Source: an uncultured Bacteroidales bacterium (GTDB lineage: Bacteria; Bacteroidota; Bacteroidia; Bacteroidales; Bacteroidaceae). From it: DNA of 52,559 nucleotides. The stretch covers positions 1 to 52,559 of the forward strand of contig CADCIP010000037.1 in the NCBI GenBank assembly GCA_902801485.1. The letters run 5' to 3'. The notes beneath the pieces were generated by a model. The model worked only from the letters and a program-made list of their open reading frames with translations. It was not told the DNA's origin and searched no databases. Position numbers and translations under genes: made by a program. Shown piece after piece: positions 24,703 through 33,409 of the stretch; positions within the stretch are counted from its first letter, which is position 1, and each line of letters opens with the position of its first letter.

Positions 24703-25950
24703 TTATTTTATCATTTCTTTCTTTGTTCTACCATTGGGCATCCTCACAATATTTACACCCTTTTGAGGATTGCAGATTCGCTTACCGTCTAAGCTGAAGA
24801 ATTGTTTTTGTTCAGTCGGTTCTTCCGTCGCTGCACTTATTCCTGTTTCATCTTCCTCAGTCAATGCTACAATATTTCCAAATTCGTTCCACGGACTTGT
24901 CGACTTGTATAATTCTAATGAAGAAGCAGGAACATGAAGGGTAGCATATTTCACATCAGAATTCTGAAAAGCCCTATTATTTGCATCTGGACATTCTGTT
25001 GCATAACAATAAACATCTGATAATTCGGTGCATTCCGCAAAAGCTAAGGAACCTATTGATTTTAAAGTCGTTGGTAGAATTACTTTATTCAGATTCGCAC
25101 ATTTCCAGAAAGCATCCGCAGCAATTTTCGTTATATTCTCAGAAATGACAACCTCTCTGATTCCTTCGCAATTTTCAAAAGAATTCATGCCGATTTGCTC
25201 TAAGGATGCCGGAAAAGTTATTGTGGTGATACTTTTACAATTAGAAAATGTAAAGGAATGTATTGTTTTGAGACCTTCTGGTATTATCAAATCCTTTACT
25301 TCATATTCCCCTTTAAACAATCTATACGTTTTGTAAAAAGAATATTGATTCAGTACGGCAGATCCTGCGCGACCGGTGAATTGTATGTTACACCAAGCGC
25401 CAATGTCAGAGATAATGACACTATCAAGGTTCGCACAACCATGGAATGCATTTGGATTTATTGTTTTAACACTTTCGGGAATTACAATAGACGTTAAACT
25501 TTTACAAGATTCAAAAGCATTTGCACCTATAGAAGATACAGATGAAAGGTTAACTTTTGAGAGTTTATAACAAGATGAGAATGCTCCACTTTCAATAGTT
25601 ATGACACTTTCTGGAATAGTGATTGATGTTAGTTTATCGCAAGATTGGAACGCACAAGAACCAATGTACGTTACACTATTAGGAATCAATACAGATGTTA
25701 GTTTGTCACAATAATAGAATGCATCTTTAGCAATGGAGTTAACTACACATTCCACTCCTTCATATTCGATAGAACTTGGGATAACAACATCCCCAGAATA
25801 CTGCCCATAAGTTGACTTTTTAGTGACTTCTGCTGTTTTAGCTTTTGTATTTATGTTATACCAAATGTCACCGACTTTATCCATTCCTGTGAAAGGCCAT
25901 GCTGCCATAGGTAATAAAGATAAAAGAATAGAAAAAAAGATATATTTCAT
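24703..25950 (-). CDS. BspA-like leucine-rich repeat protein, secreted
   Basis: 415 residues from the ATG at 25950 (MKYIFFSILLSLLPMAAWPF, signal peptide); the open frame extends to 26034 without a good start. About ten LRR_5 units of about 23 residues follow (AFQSCDKLTSITIPESVITI and similar). The end is FFSLDGKRICNPQKGVNIV, the C-terminal tail shared with other proteins here. BspA-type LRR proteins mediate surface adhesion. Preceded by an unusually long leader. Confidence 0.9.
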   Translation of the reverse strand: MKYIFFSILLSLLPMAAWPFTGMDKVGDIWYNINTKAKTAEVTKKSTYGQYSGDVVIPSSIEYEGVECVVNSIAKDAFYYCDKLTSVLIPNSVTYIGSCAFQSCDKLTSITIPESVITIESGAFSSCYKLSKVNLSSVSSIGANAFESCKSLTSIVIPESVKTINPNAFHGCANLDSVIISDIGAWCNIQFTGRAGSAVLNQYSFYKTYRLFKGEYEVKDLIIPEGLKTIHSFTFSNCKSITTITFPASLEQIGMNSFENCEGIREVVISENITKIAADAFWKCANLNKVILPTTLKSIGSLAFAECTELSDVYCYATECPDANNRAFQNSDVKYATLHVPASSLELYKSTSPWNEFGNIVALTEEDETGISAATEEPTEQKQFFSLDGKRICNPQKGVNIVRMPNGRTKKEMIK

Positions 25951-26300
25951 GTACGTACAATAAATAAGGCGGAACCATTCGATGCTTATCGAAATTCTGG
26001 TTACCGCCAAGTAGACCATCAGAGAAACAAGCACGAATAGCCCACGCCTTACGACGTGAGTCTTCTGACTGCTTGTTCTTTCTCTTGAATGTTTGGCGGT
26101 ATTCGAATTTCAAGAACAAGAGCAAAAGCTCAATATATATGTATAAGTACGAACAGAAACGCTATTCTGTAAGTTAATAATTAGGTTAAAAACTCTGTGA
26201 CCTAGTAAGGCTTAGCCTCCTCAGACAGACCGGTTAGCGTATCTTCTCAGTTCATTGGCAAATCCATTTAAAGGGTTTATACTTCGCGATATTTGATATT
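25951..26300 (-). promoter_or_regulatory. Long structured 5' leader of the LRR gene
   Basis: Between the promoter (26308-26315) and the ATG lie about 350 bp with several inverted repeats. The strongest is at 25968-26008: GGCGGTAACC...GGTTCCGCC with inner TTCGAT AAGC ATCGAA, only 18 nt from the start codon. Others, on the minus strand, are GAGCTTTTGCTC, AGGCTAAGCCT and CAGAATAGCGTTTCTG. Part of it (25877-26125) is also an open frame beginning at TTG, whose reality is unclear. It may be a riboswitch-like element, an RNA thermometer or an interspersed repeat. Confidence 0.45.
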
Positions 26301-26307
26301 CTGAGGG

Positions 26308-26343
26308 CAAATATACGAAATCCTTTCAATTTATCGAACAATA
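26308..26343 (-). promoter_or_regulatory. Promoter of the LRR gene
   Basis: Minus strand TATATTTG at 26308-26315, with TTGTTC about 20 bp upstream as a -33 candidate. This sets the start of the long leader. Confidence 0.5.
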
Positions 26344-26369
26344 ATATGGAAAAAGTTGTGTCGTATAAT

Positions 26370-26537
26370 CTATTCCATCATCCACACATGACAATCTATC
26401 GAGTTTCTTGTGCTCCAATATTGCTCAGGCATAGGATGATTCCTTTTCCTCCGCAAAGCCACAAACATTTCCGGATAATCCCCTCTGCTTTCGGTGGAAA
26501 AAGTGAAAAGAAAAGCGGATAGTGCTGAAAATGCGCT
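26370..26537 (-). pseudogene. C-terminal gene remnant
   Basis: An open frame without an early start encodes TESRGDYPEMFVALRRKRNH and ends NSIDCHVWMME at 26370-26372. Composition is protein-like and unlike random AT-rich sequence. The family is not recognised; a mobile-element or phage-like origin is possible. Confidence 0.3.
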
Positions 26538-26553
26538 ACCCGCTAAAGTCTAA

Positions 26554-26595
26554 CTGTCACCTGTCTACTGTCTACTGTCAACTGTCAACTAACTA
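26554..26595 (-). repeat. 7-bp tandem array (CTGTCAA)
   Basis: Plus-strand units CTGTCAC CTGTCTA CTGTCTA CTGTCAA CTGTCAA CTAACTA. The last unit overlaps the TAG stop (26593-26595) of the PHP gene. Read from the gene strand the units carry TGA or TAG in every frame. Confidence 0.75.
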
Positions 26596-27303
26596 AATGC
26601 CGAGATAATCCAGGAATGCCTGAGGCTTATCGTTTAGGATGAGCGCTTCGGGGAACTCGGTTTTAGCAAGGAGAGGCCAGATGAAACGGTAGTCGGCAAT
26701 ATCGAAGGAGATATGTGCATCGCTACTGAGGATAACGGGAACTTCGTACTGCTTACAGAGACGCAGGATTTCCAGATTGTTCACTTCGGCGGCTTCTTTG
26801 TTGCGAACGGGATTCAGGCTGCTGTTGTTAATCTCCAACAGGGTTCGGGTTTCCTTTGATGCCAAGACAAGCGGTTCGAAAAGTAAATCTGCCGTTCCGT
26901 CACCCGGATGACTGATAATATGTGTCCAGGGATTGCGGATGGCAGCCTCCACACCAGCCGTATTCTCTTCCTTAGTTCCGCCCTCCCAACAGAGTGAATG
27001 CACACCGGCAATGCGGATGTCCATCTTGCGGTAGTAGTACTCGCTCAAGTCGAGGGTTCCATGGGTGTCCAGAATATTCAACTCGCCGCCTAAGAGCAGG
27101 CGTACGCCGTACATCTGGCGGGGGACAACATGCAGGTTGCGGAAATAGATCGGGTCGCAAGTCCCGGGAATGCCGGGCGCGTGCTCCGTGATACCCAGAA
27201 TCTGCAAACCGCGGTTGGCTGCCTCGTGCGCCATCTCCTGAATGGTGCTGTAGGCGTGTCCGCTGGCTACGGTATGGGTATGTACATCAAGTAAAGGCTT
27301 CAT
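26593..27303 (-). CDS. PHP-domain phosphoesterase (YcdX-type)
   Basis: 236 residues from ATG 27303 (MKPLLDVHTHTVASGHAYST). Metal ligands of the PHP fold are visible: DVHTHT, GITEHAP, GGELNI, AGVHS, HIISHPGDG and LSSDAHIS. The family uses a trinuclear metal site to cleave phosphoesters; the cellular substrate is unknown. It is the last gene of the dapB-lepB run, 12 bp after the pseudouridine synthase stop. Confidence 0.9.
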   Translation of the reverse strand: MKPLLDVHTHTVASGHAYSTIQEMAHEAANRGLQILGITEHAPGIPGTCDPIYFRNLHVVPRQMYGVRLLLGGELNILDTHGTLDLSEYYYRKMDIRIAGVHSLCWEGGTKEENTAGVEAAIRNPWTHIISHPGDGTADLLFEPLVLASKETRTLLEINNSSLNPVRNKEAAEVNNLEILRLCKQYEVPVILSSDAHISFDIADYRFIWPLLAKTEFPEALILNDKPQAFLDYLGI

Positions 27304-28625
27304 ATAATTCAAAATTTAGACCCCCTCTAACTCCTTCTTTATGGGGAGAACATCGGTTTGGAAAGGGTCTTCTGTTAACGTAAATTCTTTGTCGTTTATT
27401 ACTAACTGATAGGCTTGAAGGCACAGGTGGTCCGAGGGAGAACCATACAGGCGGTCACCGACGATAGGATTGTTCAAGCCATCAGGATGCGCACAATGCA
27501 CACGCAGCTGATGGGTGCGACCCGTCTGAGGTTGCAGCTCTACCAATGCATGACCACTGATAATCTCCAATACCTTATAATATGTTATCGCCGTCTTGCC
27601 GTGCTGATAATCTACCATCTGTCGGGGGCGATCCATAATATCCGGTCTAAGCGGCAGACGTATTTCTCCTTGCTGGCCAACAGGCATTTCTCTTTCCAAA
27701 AGAGCCCGATAGGTTTTCCGGATTCTGTGGTAACGGAAATCATCCTGCAGTTTATGATACATATCATCGGTTAGTGCTATCACCATCAGTCCGCAGGTAT
27801 CCATATCCAGGCGGTGAACAATCATAGGGCCTGTAGCCTGCGGAAACATCTCCCTGACGATACGCTGCACATTAGGCAAATCATCCTTTCCAGGAACCGA
27901 AAGCATTCCGTGTGGCTTTACGATGACGGCTATCTGAGGGTCCTGATAGATGACCTCCAACGTTTGGGGTTGTTGCTGCAGCAACGGATTCTCCTCTACA
28001 CGCAAACCCTGCAGCATGTGGGACAAGATGGGTTTGCACCTGCTATTACAAGCGGGATAGAAATGCCCTTCCTTCCTTAACTCATCGCGCGGCGAATCGC
28101 CTACCCAGAATTCAGCCATACAAAGCGGTTGCAGACCTTCCTTATAGGCAGCCTGCAGCAAACGCGGAGCACAGCACTCCCCTGCCCCACTGGGCGGAAC
28201 CGTATCACCGAACAGTTCCATAAGATTCTTCCTCTCTCCCCTGGCATTCAGGAAAGAGAATTGCCGGAACAGCCATTGCTGGAGAGCAATGCTACGGTCG
28301 TGCCGTTCCTGCTGCACGAATCATCTCCGGCTCCATAGTTGCCAGTTCCTCGGCAGAAAGCTCGGCACGCAAGCGGTGACGTTCTTCTTTCTTTCTCTGC
28401 ATCTCCATGCGATAGGCATCCAATTCCTTTTGCATCTGCTGGTGCAAAGGGCTTTCTTTTATTTCTGCCTGAAGAGAAGAAATATGTCCGTTGATAGCAG
28501 TTATCCGTTTTTGTTCCTCCTGGAAATGACAACCGGGCTCCATCAGATCGAATACCGGAGGGACAAAGTACGGGTGACAAGTTTTTCCGTCCAATGTTCC
28601 TGAAAAAGCGGCCAGAAACCCCAAA

Positions 28626-28661
28626 TGCCCTCCACCCAAAGGGGGGAGTCGGAGGGGGGCT
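28626..28661 (+). repeat. G-rich palindromic repeat, copy 3 (in coding sequence)
   Basis: TGCCCTCCACCCAAAGGGGG followed by GAGTCGGAGGGGGGCT. On the gene strand it encodes APLRLPPLGGGHLG inside the N-terminal part of the pseudouridine synthase gene. Confidence 0.7.
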
Positions 28662-28810
28662 ACAATTAACACACCGAACATCTTGCCTTCCTTCAGTTCA
28701 GCAGCCCATTGTGACTGAGTTTTCAGATAAGCCTGCACTTCCTGTGCTGCCATTACACACAAAGGATGAGGCTGGTAGCAAAAGGGATAAGTAAAGCGCT
28801 CGGGCAGAGC

Positions 28811-28841
28811 CTCCTCCCATCCTCCCCCGAAGGGGAGGGGA
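28811..28841 (-). repeat. G-rich palindromic repeat, copy 4 (in coding sequence)
   Basis: Minus strand CCCCTCCCCTTCGGGGGAGG then ATGGGAGGAGG. It encodes HPLPFGGGWEEAL just after the start of the same pseudouridine synthase gene. Confidence 0.7.
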
Positions 28842-28848
28842 TGAATTG

Positions 28849-29400
28849 TTACAGCCATAACATACCCTCCGGACCCATGTTAAAAAGTAAATCCACAATG
28901 CTTAAATCCTGCAGGAAGCCGTGCTTGCGGGCAAAAACCTGATAATAAGGTTTCTCTACTTGGGGAAATACGGGTTGTTCGCCTGCATAAGCGGTAGTGC
29001 GGGAAATGGGGGTGTCAATATCTATAAGGGAACAGACGAGGCGAAGCAGGTCCTCGTTGAAATCAGCCAGAAAATCCCACTTCTTCTCGTAGAAGGGAGC
29101 TAAGTCGTCGGCATAGTACTCAAAGAAGGGACTCTGCCTGTAGCTGCTCTGCAAGGCGTTCCAATGCAGATGACGCCAGTTCCCGTGGTCGCTGATACGG
29201 ATATCGCGCATCAGGGCATGAGGCGCAGGCTTTTCTACGGGGATACTAAGCGCAAGGGCACCTTGTGGGCTGTCTATCAGGCAACGGTTGCGGAAGGTCT
29301 GCTTGCGGTAATGGTCGTTTACCTCAAACTGCGCCTCATCGGCCCTAAAGAGTGCCGAATAATGCGATACCGGAGCCAGATAGCAACAAGGCAATATCAT
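28849..29400 (-). CDS. WbqC-family protein
   Basis: 183 residues with PCCYLAPVSHYSALFRADEA at the start, WRHLHWNALQSSYRQSPFFE in the middle and VDLLFNMGPEGM at the end, matching WbqC-like proteins. Family members occur near polysaccharide and sugar-modification genes, but the enzymatic role is not settled. Its stop overlaps the start of the pseudouridine synthase gene by 10 bp, implying coupling. Confidence 0.85.
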   Translation of the reverse strand: MILPCCYLAPVSHYSALFRADEAQFEVNDHYRKQTFRNRCLIDSPQGALALSIPVEKPAPHALMRDIRISDHGNWRHLHWNALQSSYRQSPFFEYYADDLAPFYEKKWDFLADFNEDLLRLVCSLIDIDTPISRTTAYAGEQPVFPQVEKPYYQVFARKHGFLQDLSIVDLLFNMGPEGMLWL

Positions 29401-29412
29401 TAGACTTTAGTT

Positions 29413-29452
29413 CCCCTCCCCATAAAGGGGGAGGGTTAGGAAGAGGGTCCTT
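29413..29452 (+). repeat. G-rich palindromic repeat, copy 5
   Basis: CCCCTCCCCATAAAGGGGGA then GGGTTAGGAAGAGGGTCC, placed between lepB and wbqC and touching the lepB stop. TTAGACTTTAG, a partial 7-bp repeat, lies on its other side. Confidence 0.7.
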
Positions 29453-30908
29453 ACTTAATATTATCCACCAGACGGAAAAGGCGGCTCCAGCGGATATGAT
29501 GACCGCTGAACCAAGGACGATCGGCATCCGTACTCCACCAGATAACGATGGGCTTTCCTACAATATGGTCCTCGGGAACAAAGCCCCAGAAACGACTGTC
29601 GGCCGAACAATGGCGGTTATCGCCCTGCATCCAGTAATAGTCCATCTTGAAGGTATATTCCGTTGTCTCCTTTCCGTTGATGATAATCTTACCCTCGGGA
29701 GTAACATCAAGTGTGTTACCCTCGTAAACGCGGATGGGGCGTTCATAGATGGGCAGATTCTCCAGTGTAAGCTTTATCTTTTCGCCCTTCTTGGGAATCC
29801 AGACAGGTCCATAGTTGTCTTGGGTCCATCCTGTATGTCCGTTCTGGGGATAAAGCATAGCTATTTCGCGTTCCTCTACAGGAGTGATGCTATTGACGTA
29901 AGCTGTCTGTTTTTCCAATGCTTCCTTTGCAGCCTTGGTCAGAGGCATAACACCAGACTGTTCCATATCATTCACGTCGCTCATGCTCAAGCCCAGTTCG
30001 TAGCAAATGTCAGCTGGCAGATAGTTATTCTTGAGGTCAACATTATACTTGTACTGCACATTCTCAGCATCGGGATTCACCTTACCATCCAGATAAATCA
30101 CCTTATCCTTTATCTGCAAAGTCTGTCCGGGAAGGCCCACGCAACGCTTTACATAGTTCTCGCGGCGGTCAACAGGACGGGTTGCTATCTGACCAAATTC
30201 GTTAGGAGCGGTCTTAATGTATGCCTTACCCATATCATACACAGCCTGAAAATACTGTCGCTGCTGTAAGGTTGTAAGGCTATCAAGAATAGGGATAGGA
30301 ACTTCTGCCTGCTGCTGCCAGAGTTGGTAGCCTATACCATAACATATAGAATAGTATTCTGTTTGGTACTTAGGATTGGTGAAAATGGTGTCGCCTGCAG
30401 GATAGTTGAAGACTACGATGTCGTTCAGTTTTACTGGCTTGGGACTTACACGCTTGTATTCCCACTGAGGCCACTCGATATAGCTCTTGCCCAACCCAAA
30501 GGGTAAAGTATGCTGGCACAGGGGCATGTGCAGGGGAGTCTGCGGCACACGGGGACCGTAGCTCATTTTGCTTACCAGCAGATAGTCGCCCACCAAAAGG
30601 CTCTTTTCCAACGAGCTGGAGGGGATTACATAGTTCTGGAAAAAATATACGTTTACGAAATAGACAGCCACCAAAGCAAATACAATGGCATCTACCCACC
30701 CCATCACAGTCCGGACAACGGGATTGTCGGATTTCTTCCACCAGGTCCAGGGAATGAATTTTGTAACGTACGCATCGAAAATGAAGGGAAGGATAATCAG
30801 TCCCCACCAGGCATCTACCCAGTAAAGGAAAGCTATGTATAAACCACAGTAAATGATGGCGCGAGCCCAATCGGCCCAACCGGCCTTTTTCTTGTTATTC
30901 TTATTCAT
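29451..30908 (-). CDS. lepB: Signal peptidase I
   Basis: 485 residues, long as usual in Bacteroidales. Two N-terminal hydrophobic stretches anchor it. The catalytic Ser lies in YVIPSSSLEKSLLVGDYLLV (about 97), and the catalytic Lys in NYVKRCVGLPGQTLQIKD. Near the end is MDYYWMQGDNRHCSADSRFW, the S26 box E region. It removes Sec signal peptides at the inner membrane. It starts 3 bp after dapB. Confidence 0.95.
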   Translation of the reverse strand: MNKNNKKKAGWADWARAIIYCGLYIAFLYWVDAWWGLIILPFIFDAYVTKFIPWTWWKKSDNPVVRTVMGWVDAIVFALVAVYFVNVYFFQNYVIPSSSLEKSLLVGDYLLVSKMSYGPRVPQTPLHMPLCQHTLPFGLGKSYIEWPQWEYKRVSPKPVKLNDIVVFNYPAGDTIFTNPKYQTEYYSICYGIGYQLWQQQAEVPIPILDSLTTLQQRQYFQAVYDMGKAYIKTAPNEFGQIATRPVDRRENYVKRCVGLPGQTLQIKDKVIYLDGKVNPDAENVQYKYNVDLKNNYLPADICYELGLSMSDVNDMEQSGVMPLTKAAKEALEKQTAYVNSITPVEEREIAMLYPQNGHTGWTQDNYGPVWIPKKGEKIKLTLENLPIYERPIRVYEGNTLDVTPEGKIIINGKETTEYTFKMDYYWMQGDNRHCSADSRFWGFVPEDHIVGKPIVIWWSTDADRPWFSGHHIRWSRLFRLVDNIK

Positions 30909-30911
30909 CTT

Positions 30912-31628
30912 TTAAAACTGAAACAGGTCTTTCATTGTTAATAATCCCTCATGGCTGACCGTATATTCGGCAGCTAAGACGGCACCCATGGCAAAACCGC
31001 GACGGTTATGTGCATCGTGGGTAATGGTAATCACATCCTCGGGCGAGTCGTATGTGATGGTATGAATACCGGGAACTTCCTTCTGACGGATATCGTCGAT
31101 ACGCAGCACCTCGGGCTTCGTCTCGTGCAGGCCCCAGCGCTCCTTGCGATCCAGATTCTCTATAATCTGCTCAGCCAGCGTGATGGCGGTGCCGGAAGGA
31201 GCATCCAGTTTGTGTACATGATGGGTCTCCACCATATTCACATCATACTGTTCGAACTGGTTCATTATCTTTGCCAGATATTTGTTTACGGCACCGAAGA
31301 TGGCCACACCTACACTGAAGTTGCTGGCCCAGAAGAGCGTCTTACCTTCTGTGGTACAAGCCTTACGTACTTCGGCCTCGTGGTCCTTCATCCAACCGGT
31401 TGAGCCGCTTACCACCTTCACCCCAGCTTTCCAGGCTTTCAGGTAATTGTCGTATGCCGTCCAGGGAGTAGTAAATTCTATCGCCACATCTGCGCAGGCA
31501 AAGGCTGCAGATTCAAATTCCTCCTGGTTGTCGATGTCTATAATGCTAACAATCTCGTGTCCTCTGGAGACGGCAATCTCCTCTATCATCCGGCCCATCT
31601 TGCCGTAACCAATCAATGCAATTTTCAT
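30912..31628 (-). CDS. dapB: 4-hydroxy-tetrahydrodipicolinate reductase
   Basis: 238 residues. NAD(P)-binding IALIGYGKMGRMIEE at the start, catalytic and substrate-binding ETHHVHKLDAPSGTAITLAE (about 136-155), and a C-terminal RRGFAMGAVLAAEY. It makes tetrahydrodipicolinate for lysine and diaminopimelate. Slightly shorter than many homologues, as is normal in this phylum. First gene of the minus-strand run dapB-lepB-wbqC-pseudouridine synthase-PHP. Confidence 0.95.
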   Translation of the reverse strand: MKIALIGYGKMGRMIEEIAVSRGHEIVSIIDIDNQEEFESAAFACADVAIEFTTPWTAYDNYLKAWKAGVKVVSGSTGWMKDHEAEVRKACTTEGKTLFWASNFSVGVAIFGAVNKYLAKIMNQFEQYDVNMVETHHVHKLDAPSGTAITLAEQIIENLDRKERWGLHETKPEVLRIDDIRQKEVPGIHTITYDSPEDVITITHDAHNRRGFAMGAVLAAEYTVSHEGLLTMKDLFQF

Positions 31629-31650
31629 ACCTTATTATATATTTTACGTG

Positions 31651-31688
31651 CAAAAGTACGGATTTTACACCGAAAAACACTACTTTTG
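31651..31688. promoter_or_regulatory. Back-to-back promoters of dapB and the DUF2851 gene
   Basis: Minus-strand TACTTTTG at 31651-31658 lies 23 bp before the dapB ATG; plus-strand TACTTTTG at 31681-31688 lies 33 bp before the DUF2851 ATG. The two promoters overlap, so polymerase can probably use only one at a time. Confidence 0.6.
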
Positions 31689-31721
31689 TATATAAAATTA
31701 AGTTAATGCGGATTGTAACGT

Positions 31722-32945
31722 ATGGAAAAACTGCTCCACTACGTGTGGAAACATAAAATACTCCCCCTAAAGTCGCTCCTTACAACAGACGGGCGCGAAG
31801 TTGAAATTATAGACCCCGGCATGCACAACACCAACCAAGGACCCGACTTCTTCAATGCAAAACTGAAGATTGGCGGAACCCTTTGGGCCGGCAATGTAGA
31901 ACTGCACCTGAAATCATCCGATTGGTTCCGGCATGGGCACGATTCCGACCCCTCGTACAACAATACCATTCTGCATGTTGCACAGGTCGTTGACTGCGAG
32001 GTAACTACACAGGAAGGAACCCGCCCGCCACAGTTGCAACTGGACATTCCGGCTCATCTGTACCAGAACTATCAGGAATTGTGTCAGACCGACGATTATC
32101 CCCGCTGCCATAAGATTATTCCTTCTATCCCCCCGATGAAGTCTCACATGTGGATGGATGCTTTGCTGGCCGAACGAATGAAAGAACGCGCCCAGAAGGT
32201 GCAGGACCGCGTAAACCTGCTGAATGGCGACTGGGAACAGGCAACTTTCGTAACGCTCTGCCGCAACTTCGGTTTTGGTCTGAACGGCGACACCTTCGAG
32301 CGTTGGGCTATGCAGATTCCCCTCCAGGGAATTGCCAAACACAGGGACAGCCTGTTTCAGATAGAAGCCGTTTTCCTGGGACTGGCAGGTCTGACAGATG
32401 AGGCAGCACAAGTGAAGGGCAACGAAATGGCCGAAAAATGGAAACGCGAATTCGCCTTTCTCTCGCATAAGTTCCAGATGCCAGAACCTATGAAGGCCAG
32501 CGACTGGAAGCTACTCCGTTCCCGGCCTCAGAACTTTCCGCACATACGCATCTTGCAAATCGCAGAATTATACCACAGCGGAAAGGCACAGATGTCGGCC
32601 CTTACAGAAGCCAGAGACCTGAAGGAGATGCATCGGATTCTGGGCGTGGGAGGCACTTCGGCCAAAAGCCGCAACCTGATTATCATCAACACCATAGTGC
32701 CGCTGCTTTATGCCTACGGAATGCATCGGTCCGACGACAGACTTATCCAAAAAGCCATTGCCCTGCTGGAGGAACTACCTGCCGAGGACAACTACATCCT
32801 GCGCCAATGGAAGGCTTGCGGACTGAACGTCGGAACTGCTGCCGACAGTCAGGCACTGATACAACTGAAACGCGAATACTGCGACCGCAAGGATTGCCTT
32901 CGCTGTCGCTTTGCATATGAATATTTAAAATCGGTTAGCGGTTAA
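31722..32945 (+). CDS. DUF2851 family protein
   Basis: 407 residues starting MEKLLHYVWKHKILPLKSLL, followed by PGMHNTNQGPDFFNAKLKIG and GNVELHLKSSDWFRHGH, the hallmark of DUF2851, a Bacteroidetes-wide family. The EVEIID...NVELH layout suggests a restriction-endonuclease-like fold, which is inference. The C-terminus has a Cys cluster (YCDRKDCLRCRF). Function unknown. Its stop is inside a 7-bp array. Confidence 0.9.
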   Translation: MEKLLHYVWKHKILPLKSLLTTDGREVEIIDPGMHNTNQGPDFFNAKLKIGGTLWAGNVELHLKSSDWFRHGHDSDPSYNNTILHVAQVVDCEVTTQEGTRPPQLQLDIPAHLYQNYQELCQTDDYPRCHKIIPSIPPMKSHMWMDALLAERMKERAQKVQDRVNLLNGDWEQATFVTLCRNFGFGLNGDTFERWAMQIPLQGIAKHRDSLFQIEAVFLGLAGLTDEAAQVKGNEMAEKWKREFAFLSHKFQMPEPMKASDWKLLRSRPQNFPHIRILQIAELYHSGKAQMSALTEARDLKEMHRILGVGGTSAKSRNLIIINTIVPLLYAYGMHRSDDRLIQKAIALLEELPAEDNYILRQWKACGLNVGTAADSQALIQLKREYCDRKDCLRCRFAYEYLKSVSG

Positions 32946-32991
32946 GGGTTAGCGGTTAGCGAACAACTTGTCAACTCGTCAACTTGTCAAC
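32933..32991 (+). repeat. 7-bp (GGTTAGC) and 8-bp (TTGTCAAC) tandem arrays
   Basis: GGTTAGC GGTTAAG GGTTAGC GGTTAGC at 32933-32960 encodes and then follows the DUF2851 stop. TTGTCAAC TCGTCAAC TTGTCAAC at 32968-32991 has period 8. The thioesterase ATG is 11 bp later. Confidence 0.7.
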
Positions 32992-33001
32992 TAAAAAGAA
33001 T

Positions 33002-33409
33002 ATGAATTACGTATATGAACTGAAGATGAAGGTACGCGACTATGAGTGCGACCTTCAGGGCATTGTCAACAATGCCAACTACCAACATTACACCGAGCAC
33101 ACACGTCACGAATTCCTGCTGCAGTCAGGCATCAGCTTTGCCGATATGCACAAAAATGGTATTGATGCCGTCGTGGCGCGTCTGAAAATGGCTTTTAAGG
33201 TTCCCCTCAGAAGCGGTGACGAGTTTGTCTGCCGCATGCGCATAAAGAAGGAAGGAATACGCTTTGTCTTCTTTCAGGACATCTTCCGCGTGCCCGACGA
33301 GACGATGGTGCTCCGCAGTCAGATAGACATCGTATGCTTAGTGAACGGACAGTTGGGTGAATGTCCCGAGTTGGAAGCTTTGTTGGAACCCTACTTCGAG
33401 AAAGCATGA
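33002..33409 (+). CDS. Acyl-CoA thioesterase (hotdog, 4HBT type)
   Basis: 135 residues from ATG 33002; an upstream TTG lies inside the tandem repeat and is rejected. The signature DLQGIVNNANYQHYTEHTRH carries the active-site Asp region of the 4-hydroxybenzoyl-CoA/YbgC thioesterases. It hydrolyses short acyl-CoA esters; the in-vivo substrate is unknown. It overlaps the dprA start by 4 bp (ATGA), so the two are coupled. Confidence 0.92.
   Translation: MNYVYELKMKVRDYECDLQGIVNNANYQHYTEHTRHEFLLQSGISFADMHKNGIDAVVARLKMAFKVPLRSGDEFVCRMRIKKEGIRFVFFQDIFRVPDETMVLRSQIDIVCLVNGQLGECPELEALLEPYFEKA

Larger units (their letters stand above)
27316..28858 (-). pseudogene. RluA-family pseudouridine synthase split by a frameshift
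   Basis: The upstream frame (28292-28858) encodes ERFTYPFCYQPHPLCVMAAQ through a coiled-coil part to EMIRAAGTARP. The downstream frame (27316-28317) begins VQQERHDRSIALQQWLFRQF and holds the catalytic HRLDMDTCGLMV and the rest of the synthase. Bacteroidales homologues, as I recall them, are single proteins of about 550 residues running across this junction. The shift falls in CGTGCAGCAGGAA near 28310. Two G-rich repeats lie in the N-terminal part. The catalytic domain could still be made from the GTG at 28317. It may be a real lesion or an assembly error. Confidence 0.7.
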
